In this document: piece by piece, positions 26,421 through 35,633 of the stretch
Position numbering within the stretch: position 1 is the stretch's first letter
Layout: the number at the start of each line of letters is the position of its first letter
Origin: Skermania piniformis
GTDB lineage: Bacteria > Actinomycetota > Actinomycetes > Mycobacteriales > Mycobacteriaceae
Assembly: GCF_019285775.1 (NCBI RefSeq)
Contig: NZ_CP079105.1
Coordinates: forward strand, 992,001 to 1,056,000
Direction of reading: 5' to 3'
DNA length: 64,000 bases
Translations under genes and position numbers: made by a program
Notes under the pieces: model-generated
Seen by the model: the letters and a program-made list of their open reading frames with translations, nothing else
Database searches by the model: none
Told to the model about the DNA's origin: nothing

Positions 26421-28700
26421 TCAACGAGCCGCGCCGGGTGCCCGGATGGTCCCGGCGGCGATCAGCTCGTCCCATTCGTGCTGCACCGCTCGTTCGGCTG
26501 GAGTGGCGACGAATCCGCTCGGCGCAAAGATCCTGGACGGTTCCTCCGGCGCTTCGGTGGTCGGCGCCCCGCCGCTGCGCAGTGCACGCAGACACACCCG
26601 GGCGCCGGCCAGCGCAACGATCAACACCAACACCGCGAACAGGATCGACAAGGTGCCCTGGATGAACGTGTTGCGCACGATCTTCTCCACGTCGGCCGGG
26701 CTCTTCGCGGTCAGGCAGAGCGTGCCGGCATCTTGTGCGGCCTGGCAGAGGCTGTGCTGCTTCCAGTAGCCCAGGCGCGGATCGGCGGAGAAGATCTTCT
26801 GCCAGGACGCCGTCATCGTCACGGTGAGATCCCAGACCAGCGGGATCGCCGGAATCCAGGCCCAGCGCAACATCCCTTTCTTCACCACGATGGTCAGCAC
26901 GACGGTGAGTGCGATGGCCGCCAGCAACTGGTTGGCGATGCCGAACAACGGGAACAGCGTGTTGATCCCGCCCAGCGGGTCGGACACGCCCATAAGCAGG
27001 ATGGAGCCCCACGCGGCGACGACGATCGCCGAGCCGATCCAGGCGCCGGTCCGCCAGGAGGGGTCTTTGAACTTCGCCAGCGGACCGCCCAAGTTGCCCA
27101 GTGTGTCGGTGAGCATGAACCGGGCGACCCGGGTGCCGGCGTCGATGGTGGTGAGGATGAACAACGCCTCGAACATGATGGCGAAGTGGTACCAGAAGGC
27201 CCGCAAGCTCTCGCCGCCGATGAATCGGTGGAAGATCTCCGACATCCCGATCGCAAACGTCGGTGCGCCGCCGGTGCGCGAGATCATCGTTTTCTCGCCG
27301 ACATCGGTGGCCGCGTCGGCCAGTTCGTCCGCGCTGATCGGGGGCCCGGCCAGGCCGAGTCCGTTCACGTACTGCGCGGCCTTGTCCGGGGTGCCGCCGG
27401 TTGCCGCGGCCGGGGCGTTGATCGCGAAGTAGAGGTGCTGATCCAGCACGCACGCAGCGATCAGCGCCATCACCGCGACCAGTGACTCGGTGAGCATCCC
27501 GCCGTAGCCGATCATCCGGGCCTGTGACTCCTTGGCCAGCAGTTTCGGCGTCGTCCCCGATGCGATCAGGGCGTGGAAGCCGGACAGGGCACCGCAGGCG
27601 ATGGTGATGAACAGAAACGGGAAGAGCGAACCGGCGAACACCGGGCCTGCGCCGGACCCGGCGAACGAGGTCACCGCCGGCATGTCCAACACGGGCCGCA
27701 CAATCAGGATGCCGAGCACCAGCAGCAGGATCGTCCCGACCTTCATGAAGGTGGACAGATAGTCGCGTGGTGCCAGCAAAAGCCACACCGGTAGCACCGA
27801 GGCGAGGAAGCCGTAACCCACCAGCAGCAGCGACAGGGTGGTCGGGGTGAGGGTGAACCAGTCCGCGCCCCAGCCTGATTCGCCTACCCACTTGCCGGCC
27901 ACGATCGCGAACAGCAGCAACACGAAACCGATCAGCGACACCTCCGACACGCGGCCGGGCCGCAGGTACCGCAGGTACACCCCCATGAACAGTGCGATCG
28001 GGATCGTCATCGCGATCGAGAACACTCCCCACGGGCTGGTGGCCAGCGCGTTTACCACCACCAGCGCCAGCACGGCGAGCAGGATCATCATGATCACCAG
28101 TACCCCGACCAGCGCGGCGACGCCGCCGACCACACCGAGTTCGTCGCGGGCCATCTGGCCGAGGCTGCGCCCGCGCCGGCGGTTCGATGCCCAGAGCACC
28201 AGGTAGTCCTGCACCGCGCCGGCGAACACCACGCCGACCACGATCCAGATGACGCCCGGCAGGTACCCCATCTGCGCCGCAAGAACCGGCCCGACCAGCG
28301 GTCCGGCGCCCGCCACCGCGGCGAAGTGGTGGCCGAACAGGACCCGACGGTCCATCGGGAGATAGTCCTTGCCGTTTTCCAGCACCTCGGCGGTGGTCGC
28401 CCGGTCGTCCCGCGGACGCACCACGCCGTATTCGATCAGCCGGGCGTAGAAGCGGTAGGCGATCACGTAGGTGCAGGTCGCGGCGAGCACGAGCCAGATT
28501 GCGTTGACGTGCTCGCCCCGGACGATCGCGATCATCGCCCAGGCCACCGCCCCGACCACGGCGACCCCGGCGAACAGTGCCTTCTTCGCCGGGGTTATCG
28601 GGGACCGGTCGATCACCCCGACCGGTGGCAGGTCCGGATCGGTGCGTAGGTACTCGATCGCGTCGGCCGGCCGGTCGGCTCGGACATCGTCGACGGTCAT
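26421..28700 (-). CDS. cstA: Carbon starvation protein CstA (pyruvate/peptide transporter)
   Basis: A 759-residue transporter with about 16-18 membrane helices. Family landmarks are the N-terminal YRFYARLIEYGVVRPRDDRATTAEVLENGKDY, GHHFAAVAGAGPLVGPVLAAQMGYLPG and GFHALIASGTTPKLLAKE. CstA takes up pyruvate or peptides under carbon limitation. The ATG at 28700 was chosen because GGGAGG lies 7 bases upstream; an in-frame GTG at 28787 would add 29 unlikely residues. A CRP/GlxR-like box is found at 28736-28751, 36 bases before the start. Confidence 0.95.
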   Translation of the reverse strand: MTVDDVRADRPADAIEYLRTDPDLPPVGVIDRSPITPAKKALFAGVAVVGAVAWAMIAIVRGEHVNAIWLVLAATCTYVIAYRFYARLIEYGVVRPRDDRATTAEVLENGKDYLPMDRRVLFGHHFAAVAGAGPLVGPVLAAQMGYLPGVIWIVVGVVFAGAVQDYLVLWASNRRRGRSLGQMARDELGVVGGVAALVGVLVIMMILLAVLALVVVNALATSPWGVFSIAMTIPIALFMGVYLRYLRPGRVSEVSLIGFVLLLFAIVAGKWVGESGWGADWFTLTPTTLSLLLVGYGFLASVLPVWLLLAPRDYLSTFMKVGTILLLVLGILIVRPVLDMPAVTSFAGSGAGPVFAGSLFPFLFITIACGALSGFHALIASGTTPKLLAKESQARMIGYGGMLTESLVAVMALIAACVLDQHLYFAINAPAAATGGTPDKAAQYVNGLGLAGPPISADELADAATDVGEKTMISRTGGAPTFAIGMSEIFHRFIGGESLRAFWYHFAIMFEALFILTTIDAGTRVARFMLTDTLGNLGGPLAKFKDPSWRTGAWIGSAIVVAAWGSILLMGVSDPLGGINTLFPLFGIANQLLAAIALTVVLTIVVKKGMLRWAWIPAIPLVWDLTVTMTASWQKIFSADPRLGYWKQHSLCQAAQDAGTLCLTAKSPADVEKIVRNTFIQGTLSILFAVLVLIVALAGARVCLRALRSGGAPTTEAPEEPSRIFAPSGFVATPAERAVQHEWDELIAAGTIRAPGAAR

Positions 28701-28735
28701 GGTGACCTCCCGGTGGAATTCGCGCTGGATCGAAA

Positions 28736-28751
28736 TGTGCGCTGGATCACT
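28736..28751. promoter_or_regulatory. CRP/GlxR-like site between cstA and the copper-radical oxidase
   Basis: TGTGC-N6-TCACT has the exact 16-base geometry of the CRP site TGTGA-N6-TCACA with 8 of 10 conserved positions. In Corynebacterium glutamicum cstA is a known GlxR target. The box sits in an 85-base divergent region and could serve both genes. Confidence 0.45.
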
Positions 28752-28785
28752 GTAGGGCCGCGGGTCGACGGCGTTCAATGGAGGC

Positions 28786-31083
28786 ATGGCAGGGGGCTAT
28801 GTAGGAATTCCCGATTGGTTTGCCTGGGAGAACCAGGACTGCGGGATCGCGGTTGCGGACCTCACCGGCGACGGGCGGTCGGATGTCGTGGTCCTGATGG
28901 TGGACAACCCGGTCGGGCAGAACGCCGGGCAGTATCGGATCGGCCGCACGCTCGGCGGCGCCGGTGAGGTCGCGTCCTGGACCGCGTGGCGGCCGATCCC
29001 GGACTGGTTCGGTTGGGAGAATCAGGGGGCCGGGATCGCGCTGGCGGACCTGGACGGCAGCGGACAGCCGGACCTGATCGTCTTTGTCGTCGACAACCCG
29101 CCGCAGCAGAATCAGGGCTACTACCGGATCGGCCGGAATCTGCGGGCGGACGGTTCGGTGGCGTCCTGGACCCCGTGGATCGCCGTCCCGGACTGGTACG
29201 GCTGGGAGAACCAGGGCGCGGACATCGCTGTCACTCGGCTCGACGGTGAGCCGACTCTGGTGCTGCTCACCGTCGACAATCCGGGTGGGCAGAACACCGG
29301 CCAGTTCCGGCTCGGCAAGGGCCTGCGGGTCGACGGTTCGGTGCGCGCCTGGACCCCGTGGGTCGGTGTGCCGGATTGGTGGGGCTGGGACAACCAAGGT
29401 GCCGGGATCGCGGTGACCGATCTGGACGGTGACGGGCGGCCGGAACTCATCGTGCTGGCGGTGGACAACCCCAACGAGCAGAACGCGGGGGTCTACAGCA
29501 TCGGCTGGGGCCTGGATGGTTCGGGGCACTGCGTCGACGGGTGGGGCGTCTGGTCGCATGTCGACGATTGGTGGGGTTGGGACAATCAGGGCGCTGCGCT
29601 CGACGTGGTCGGCGGCGAGCTGGTGCTGCTCGCCGTGGACAACCCGACCGGTCGAAATTCCGGCCTGCTCCGAGTTTTCGCTGTCGAAACGCAGCTCGAG
29701 CATGCCGCGCACATGGGGGTGTGGCGACTGCTCGACTTCGACACCGAGATCAACCCGGTGCACGCCGCGTTGCTGCACACCGGCGACGTCCTGTTCTTCG
29801 CCGGCTCCGGTAACGACGCCGACAAGCATGCGGCACATATCTTCCGGACTCGGGTATGGCACTATCCGCGGCCCGGTCTGGCGGCGCCGAGCACCCCGAT
29901 CGACCTGTTCTGCGTCGGGCAGTCGTTCCTCGCCGACGGTCGGTTGCTGGCAGCCGGTGGCACCGAGCGCTACGACCCCTTCTACGGGCTGACCGACGCC
30001 CTGATCTTCGATCCGGGCACGCTGGCCTGGACCGCGATATCGGATATGGACTTCGGCCGCTGGTATCCGACGCTGGTGACCATGGGCGACGGGACGGTGC
30101 TGGCGGTGTCCGGTCTGGGCGCGGACAATCAGCTCAGCGTCGTCCCGGAATCGTTCGATCCAGCGACCGGGAGGTGGACCCGGCGGCCGGTGCCCGGACC
30201 GATCCCGATGTACGCGCACCTGGTCCTGCTCGCCGACGGCCGCCTGTTCTACTCGGGAGCCCAGTACGGCGGCAACAACGGTGTGCGGGCCTCGATCTGG
30301 GATCCGGCGACCGGTGCGCTGACCGAAGTTCCCGGACTGGCCGAGCCGGGCTCGCGCAACCAGGCGGCGAGCGTGCTGCTGCCGCCGGCGCAATCCCAGC
30401 AGGTGATGATCTTCGGTGGCGGCGGATACGACATGCACAGCCCGGCACCGGCACTCGCCGATACGCGGATCGCCGACCTGACCGCGGCGCCGGCGTATCG
30501 GCCGGGCCCGCCGATGGACCACGCCCGAATGCATGTCAGCGCGGTGCTCCTGCCCGACCGGACGGTGCTCGTGACCGGTGGTTCCGGGATGGAGGAGATG
30601 GCGCACGACGCACCCGATCACGCGCAGATCTACCATCCGGCCGCGGGTAACTGGACGCATACGGCGAAGTCCCGGGTGCCGCGGCTCTACCACTCGGTCG
30701 CGCTGCTCACCCCGGACGGCAAGGTGATCACCGCCGGGTCGAACCCGGTGCGCAAGTCGGAAGAGCTGCGCATCGAGGTGTTCTGGCCGCCGTATCTGTT
30801 CGCCGGCCGCCGCCCGACGCTGACGCTGTCTCGCGACCAAGCCCGCTACGGTGACCTCCTTGCGGTAACGATGACCGGCGGGGTGCGCCGGGTCGAGTTG
30901 ATGCGCCCGGGTGCGTGCACCCACTCCTGCGATACCGAACAACGGTTGGTCGCGCTGGAGATCGTCGGAGGTGCGCTCCGGATGCCGACGAACCCGAATC
31001 TTGCTCCGCCCGGCTGGTATCAGGTGTTCGCCGTGAGCGCTGCGGGCGTGCCGTCGGTCGGACGCTGGCTCCATCTGACCTGA
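28786..31083 (+). CDS. Copper-radical oxidase (galactose/glyoxal oxidase family) with five N-terminal FG-GAP-like repeats
   Basis: A 765-residue protein. The first 300 residues are five repeats of about 62 residues, starting near 9, 72, 135, 196 and 260, each with PDWxGWENQGAGIAVADLDGDG-like and VDNPxGQNxGxYRIG-like parts; they resemble FG-GAP/VCBS calcium-binding blades. Then follows a kelch propeller (about 310-660) and a C-terminal DUF1929 domain. All residues of the galactose-oxidase active site are present: Cys376 (DLFCVGQSF) and Tyr427 (RWYPT) for the Tyr-Cys cofactor, Tyr635 and His636 (RLYHS), and His713 (ACTHS). It should oxidise an alcohol or aldehyde to give H2O2. No signal peptide is visible, which is odd since this family is normally exported. 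Start ATG has TGGAGG upstream. Divergent from cstA. Confidence 0.88.
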   Translation: MAGGYVGIPDWFAWENQDCGIAVADLTGDGRSDVVVLMVDNPVGQNAGQYRIGRTLGGAGEVASWTAWRPIPDWFGWENQGAGIALADLDGSGQPDLIVFVVDNPPQQNQGYYRIGRNLRADGSVASWTPWIAVPDWYGWENQGADIAVTRLDGEPTLVLLTVDNPGGQNTGQFRLGKGLRVDGSVRAWTPWVGVPDWWGWDNQGAGIAVTDLDGDGRPELIVLAVDNPNEQNAGVYSIGWGLDGSGHCVDGWGVWSHVDDWWGWDNQGAALDVVGGELVLLAVDNPTGRNSGLLRVFAVETQLEHAAHMGVWRLLDFDTEINPVHAALLHTGDVLFFAGSGNDADKHAAHIFRTRVWHYPRPGLAAPSTPIDLFCVGQSFLADGRLLAAGGTERYDPFYGLTDALIFDPGTLAWTAISDMDFGRWYPTLVTMGDGTVLAVSGLGADNQLSVVPESFDPATGRWTRRPVPGPIPMYAHLVLLADGRLFYSGAQYGGNNGVRASIWDPATGALTEVPGLAEPGSRNQAASVLLPPAQSQQVMIFGGGGYDMHSPAPALADTRIADLTAAPAYRPGPPMDHARMHVSAVLLPDRTVLVTGGSGMEEMAHDAPDHAQIYHPAAGNWTHTAKSRVPRLYHSVALLTPDGKVITAGSNPVRKSEELRIEVFWPPYLFAGRRPTLTLSRDQARYGDLLAVTMTGGVRRVELMRPGACTHSCDTEQRLVALEIVGGALRMPTNPNLAPPGWYQVFAVSAAGVPSVGRWLHLT

Positions 31084-31136
31084 CCGCGGCTACCTCGATG
31101 AGGCTGCCCGGGCCGAGCGCGTAGCTGCCCGGGGCG

Positions 31137-31142
31137 TAGAGT
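31137..31142 (+). promoter_or_regulatory. -10 element TAGAGT for ychF
   Basis: TAGAGT lies 9 bases before GTG 31152. The spacing is slightly long for a leaderless start; no Shine-Dalgarno sequence is visible. Confidence 0.35.
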
Positions 31143-31151
31143 GCTGCGTCC

Positions 31152-32231
31152 GTGAGCCTGACCCTCGGCATCGTCGGCCTGCCCAACGTCGGCAAGTCCA
31201 CCCTGTTCAATGCGTTGACCAACAACGACGTGCTGGCGGCGAACTACCCGTTCGCCACCATCGAGCCGAATGTCGGCGTCGTACCGCTGCCCGACCCGAG
31301 GCTGGCGCAGCTGGCGGAGATCTTTTCCGCCGAGCGGATCGTCCCGGCCACCGTGTCGTTCGTCGATATTGCCGGGATTGTCAAGGGCGCCTCCGACGGC
31401 GCCGGGCTGGGTAACAAGTTTCTCGCCAACATTCGTGAGGCGGACGCGATCTGCCAGGTGGTGCGGGTGTTCGCCGACGACGACGTGGTGCATGTGGACG
31501 GCCGGGTCGATCCGGCCGCCGACATCGAGGTGATCGAGACCGAGTTGATCATCGCCGACCTGCAGACCCTGGAGAAAGCGATCCCACGGCTGGAGAAGGA
31601 AGCGAAGGTCCGCAAGGAGCGCAAGCCGGTCGCCGAGGCTGCGGCTGCTGCCCGGGATGTACTGGACAACGGCCGCACGCTGTACGCCGCGCGCGCCGAG
31701 TTGGATACCTCGCTGTTGTCCGAGCTGACCCTACTGACCACCAAGCCGTTCTTGTACGTATTCAACTCCGACGAATCGGTCCTCACCGACGAGGCGAAGG
31801 TGGCCGCGTTGCGTGCGTCGGTCGCGCCCGCGGACGCCGTGTTCCTCGACGCAAAGGTCGAGGCCGAGTTGCTGGAGCTGGACGCCGAGTCGGCGGCGGA
31901 GTTGCTGGAGTCGATCGGCCAGCTGGAGCCGGGTCTGCACGCCCTGGCCCGCGCAGGCTTTCACACCCTGGGTCTGCAGACCTATCTGACTGCGGGGCCC
32001 AAGGAAGCCCGGGCCTGGACCATCCACCGCGGTGACACCGCTCCGAAGGCGGCCGGCGTGATCCATACCGACTTCGAGAAGGGCTTCATCAAGGCCGAGG
32101 TGGTGTCGTTCACCGACCTGGTCGCGGCCGGTTCGATGGCCGCCGCCAAAGCCGCGGGCAAAGTACGGATGGAGGGTAAGGACTACGTGATGGCCGACGG
32201 GGACGTGGTCGAGTTCCGCTTCAACGTGTAG
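31152..32231 (+). CDS. ychF: Ribosome-binding ATPase YchF (Obg family)
   Basis: A 359-residue P-loop NTPase. G1 is [19 protein letters not shown]3 is [20 protein letters not shown], and the G4 position reads FNSDE (NxxE), which explains the ATP rather than GTP preference of YchF. The C-terminal TGS-like domain ends with [20 protein letters not shown]. It binds ribosomes and is linked to stress and translation control. GTG start. Confidence 0.96.
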   Translation: MSLTLGIVGLPNVGKSTLFNALTNNDVLAANYPFATIEPNVGVVPLPDPRLAQLAEIFSAERIVPATVSFVDIAGIVKGASDGAGLGNKFLANIREADAICQVVRVFADDDVVHVDGRVDPAADIEVIETELIIADLQTLEKAIPRLEKEAKVRKERKPVAEAAAAARDVLDNGRTLYAARAELDTSLLSELTLLTTKPFLYVFNSDESVLTDEAKVAALRASVAPADAVFLDAKVEAELLELDAESAAELLESIGQLEPGLHALARAGFHTLGLQTYLTAGPKEARAWTIHRGDTAPKAAGVIHTDFEKGFIKAEVVSFTDLVAAGSMAAAKAAGKVRMEGKDYVMADGDVVEFRFNV

Positions 32232-32291
32232 CGGCCGTCCTGATTCGCCGGCCCCGACCGCGTGGTCTCCGAGTCTCCGGGCACCGGAGGG

Positions 32292-32537
32292 TCAGTTGAG
32301 GTAACCCTCGACCTCGTCGGCCGACCGCTCCTCGACACCATCCGGTTCGGCGCCGAACTCTCGTCGGGCGCGACGCCGGCGCAACAGGTCCCACAGCTGA
32401 TCGAGCTGGGTTTCCAGGGCGTTGAGTCGTTCCTGTTCGGCGGCCGGGTCGATCTCACCGGCCGACAGCCGGGTCCGCAGCTCATGCTCTTCGGCGACGA
32501 GCGCGCTGATGTGCTCGTGGATTTCCGGGTCGGTCAT
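32292..32537 (-). CDS. DUF2630 small helical protein
   Basis: An 81-residue, charged, mostly helical protein with EIHEHISALVAEEHELRTRL and the heptad-like ALETQLDQLWDLLRRRRARREFG, the pattern of DUF2630. Function unknown. AAGGA lies upstream of the ATG. It stands alone between ychF and the CoA transferase. Confidence 0.8.
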   Translation of the reverse strand: MTDPEIHEHISALVAEEHELRTRLSAGEIDPAAEQERLNALETQLDQLWDLLRRRRARREFGAEPDGVEERSADEVEGYLN

Positions 32538-32565
32538 GGTCCTTATCCTGCCCTGCCGCCGACGA

Positions 32566-33795
32566 TCAGATCACGTTGGCATCGCGCAGTCGCTGCTGTT
32601 CGGCGAGATCGAGCCCGAGCAACGTCGCGTACACCTCGGCATTGTCGTGGCCCGGGGTCGGCGGCCCGGCGTTGCGGACGGTGCCGGGAGTGGCGCTGAA
32701 CTTCGGCACCACGCCGACGCCGAGCACCGGTCGGCCGATTCGCTCGTCGTGATGGTCGACCAGCATCTCGCGGGCGTGCAGCTGTGGGTCGGCGACGACG
32801 TCGGCCACCGTGTTCACCCGCCCGGCGATCACACCGGCCTCGGCGAGCAGCGCGATGATCTCGTCCGCGGTACGGGTGCGCGACCAGTCGCCGATGATCG
32901 CGTCGAGTTCGTCCTGGTTGCGCCCGCGCGCTAGATGGTCGACGAACCGTGGGTCGTCGGCGAGCTCGGTTCGGCCGATCGCGGCGGCGAGCCGGGCGAA
33001 CACGGTGTCCTGGTTCGCCGCGATCAGCACCCAGGTGTCGTCCTCGGTCGGGTAGAGGTTGGACGGCGCAATCCCGTCCAACCTCGTGCCGGACGGCCCG
33101 CGGACCACCCCGCCCATCGCGTAGTCCGAGATCGTCGACTCCTGGATGGCCAGACAGGCCTCGGTCAACGCGACGTCGACCACCTGACCTTCACCGGTGA
33201 CCGACCGTCGATACAGAGCCGCCAGCACGCCCTGCGCGGCGAACATGCCGGCCAGGCTGTCGCCGAGGGACAGCGCCAGCCGGGGCGGTGCTTGGCCCGG
33301 ATAACCGTTGAGATGCCTTAAGCCGCTGACTGATTCGGCGACGGAGGCGTAGCCGGGTAGATGCGCTTTCGGCCCGGTCTGGCCGTAGCCGGACACCCGG
33401 GCCAGGATTATCCCTCGATTGCGTTCGCGCAGTTGCCCATAGCCGAGATTCCAGCGTTCCAGGGTGCCCGGCCGGAAATTCTCGACCACCACGTCGCTGT
33501 GCTCGACGAGGTCCAACAGCAGTTCCCGGCCACGCGCGCTGCGGAGGTCCAGTGTGATCGACCGTTTGTTGCGGGCCAACGTGGTCCAGTGGAACCGATT
33601 GCCGTCGACTTCGGCCTGGCCCCAGGTGCGCAACGGATCCCCGCCACCACCCGGCGGTTCGACCTTCACGACATCGGCGCCCAGATCACCGAGCAGCCGT
33701 GCGCCGAACGGCCCGGCGATCAACGTACCGAGCTCGATCACCCGGACACCGGCCAAGGGGCCGGTGGTCGGTGGATTGTCAGGGGACGGCGGCAT
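32566..33795 (-). CDS. Family III CoA-transferase (CaiB/BaiF type)
   Basis: A 409-residue CoA transferase of family III. Typical features: [37 protein letters not shown] at the N-terminus, [36 protein letters not shown] and [18 protein letters not shown]. It moves CoA between carboxylic acids; the acids cannot be named. The ATG at 33795 is supported by TAGCCT 7 bases upstream and by the typical length of about 400 residues. Divergent from the Old Yellow Enzyme-type gene. Confidence 0.9.
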   Translation of the reverse strand: [409 protein letters not shown]

Positions 33796-33802
33796 GGGTT
33801 GC

Positions 33803-33808
33803 AGGCTA
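33803..33808 (-). promoter_or_regulatory. -10 element TAGCCT for the CoA transferase
   Basis: TAGCCT on the minus strand is 7 bases before ATG 33795. Confidence 0.45.
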
Positions 33809-33934
33809 CGCGGGGTGCCGGTGGCTGGTTCGGCGCGACGAGCGGGGATAGTCTGCCCGGGCCGATCGATGCCGAGACTCGAGCTGCGGTGGGATCTGCT
33901 CGCCGAGTGACCGTCGGCAGCGAAAGGAACATCC

Positions 33935-35035
33935 GTGACCACAGAGGTGACCGACCTGCTCACCCCGACCTCGATCGGTTCGGTGCGGATACCGAACCGA
34001 TTCGTGATGGCGCCGATGACTCGGATGTATTCACCGGGCGGTGTGCCCGGTGACGACGTCGCCCGGTACTACGCGCGCCGGGCGGCCGGCGGTGTCGGCC
34101 TGATCATCACCGAGGGTTCCTATATCCCCCATCCCGCGGTCGGGCCGAGTCGGCGAGTCCCGCACCTGTGGGGCGACGAGGCCGCGGCCGGCTGGGCCGG
34201 CGTCGTCGAGGCGGTGCACGCCGGCGGCGCGAAGATCTTCTCGCAGCTGTGGCATCTGGGGAGTGCTCGTGGCGACCAGCCGAAGTATCGGCCCGAGCAG
34301 CTGTCGGTCGGTCCGTCCGGCATCACGCCGAGCGGCGATCGGTCCGGAGTTGCCCTGACCGTCGCCGATATCGAGTTCCTGATCGAATGCTATGCGCACG
34401 CTGCCGAATTCGCCCGTGCGGTGGGATTCGACGGGGTGGAGATCCACGGCGCGCACGGCTACTTGATCGATCAGTTCTTCTGGTCGCGGACCAATCGGCG
34501 CACCGACGACTACGGGCGGCCGGGGGTGTTCGCCGAGCGGGTCGTTCGTGCGGTGCGCCGGGTAGTGGGCCCGGACTTTCCGATCGTCTTCCGCTACTCG
34601 CAGTGGAAAACGGGTGACTACGACGCCCGGATCGCCGAAACTCCGGATCACTTGGCGGCGCTGCTCGGTGCGTTGGTCGATGCCGGCGTCGATGCCCTGC
34701 ATCCGTCCACTCGCCGGTTCTGGTCTCCGGGGTTCCCCGATCACGACCCGCAGCTCAGCCTGGCGGGGTGGACGCGGAAGCTGACCGGGCTGCCGACCAT
34801 CGCGGTCGGTTCGGTCGGCCTGGACCGGGTATTCGCCGCCGCGGGTGTCGGTGTCGATGCGGCCGAGGTGACCGGCATCGACGAACTGCTCACCCGGTTC
34901 GAGCAGGGTGAATTCGATCTCGTGGCGGTCGGTCGTGCGCTGCTCGCCGACGCCGATTGGGTGGCCAAGCACGCCGCCGGTCGAGTATCGCAGATCCAGG
35001 CCTACGACCCGAGTCACATGCTGCGGTTGACCTGA
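33935..35035 (+). CDS. NADH:flavin oxidoreductase of the Old Yellow Enzyme family
   Basis: A 366-residue TIM-barrel FMN enzyme. The opening [24 protein letters not shown], the FMN/substrate residues in [29 protein letters not shown]-like sequence (HGAHG near 170, [10 protein letters not shown] near 186) and AVGSVGL for phosphate binding identify the family. These enzymes reduce activated C=C bonds with NAD(P)H. The GTG start is preceded by GAAAGGAAC. Physiological substrate unknown. Confidence 0.93.
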   Translation: [366 protein letters not shown]

Positions 35036-35045
35036 CCCCGGTGGG

Positions 35046-35555
35046 TCATCGAACGATGATGTCCGCCACGGTGGCGGCGGTGAGTCGGATCAGATCGTCG
35101 GGCGCGAGTTCGATCTCCAGCCCGCGCCGACCGGCGCTGCACAGCACCCGGTCCCAGGTGGTCGCCGAGCTGTCGATCACCGTCGGCAGCGGGGTTCGCT
35201 GACCCAGCGGGGAGATCCCGCCGACCACGTAGCCGGTCCGCCGTTGCGCGTCGCTCGGGTCCGCCAGTGTCGCCTTGCTCGCGCCGAGCGCCGTGGCGGC
35301 CGACTTCGGCGAGAGTGTGGTCGGCACCGGAAGTACAGCGACGGCGAGGGCCGGACCGGGCCACGCTCCACCGGAGAGTTGCAGGACCAGGGTCTTGAAG
35401 ATCTGTGCCGGCACGACCCCGATGGTCGCTGCCAGGGCGTCGACCGCCGCATCGCCGTAGGCGGTCGTTCGTCGCTCGTGCCGGTAGCTGTGTACCCGAT
35501 GCGCGACGTCGGCCGTCGTCAGTACCTTCGTCGCCGGGGTCGCCGAACCCACCAT
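35046..35555 (-). CDS. ybaK: Cys-tRNA(Pro)/Cys-tRNA(Cys) deacylase YbaK
   Basis: A 169-residue editing protein of the YbaK/EbsC type, which hydrolyses Cys-tRNA(Pro). IFKTLVLQL with the conserved Lys, LPVPTTLSPKSAA, YVVGGISPLGQRTPLPTVID and the C-terminal LAPDDLIRLTAATVADI are family motifs. The ATG at 35555 has TATGGT 8 bases upstream. Divergent from sigH, so the intergenic region carries both promoters. Confidence 0.94.
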   Translation of the reverse strand: MVGSATPATKVLTTADVAHRVHSYRHERRTTAYGDAAVDALAATIGVVPAQIFKTLVLQLSGGAWPGPALAVAVLPVPTTLSPKSAATALGASKATLADPSDAQRRTGYVVGGISPLGQRTPLPTVIDSSATTWDRVLCSAGRRGLEIELAPDDLIRLTAATVADIIVR

Positions 35556-35576
35556 GGTCGGCGACCATAGCGGCCG

Positions 35577-35602
35577 GGAACACGAGCGCCGTCAGGTGTG
35601 TT
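35577..35602 (+). promoter_or_regulatory. SigH/SigR-type promoter in front of sigH
   Basis: GGAAC (35577-35581, preceded by G) and GTT (35600-35602) are separated by 18 bases, as in the SigH/SigR consensus GGGAAY-N18-GTT. It suggests that sigH transcribes its own operon, as known for SigH in mycobacteria and SigR in Streptomyces. Transcription would start about 25 bases before the GTG at 35634. Confidence 0.75.
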
Positions 35603-35633
35603 CTATCGAGGCGACAACGACGGAGGAGGCAAC

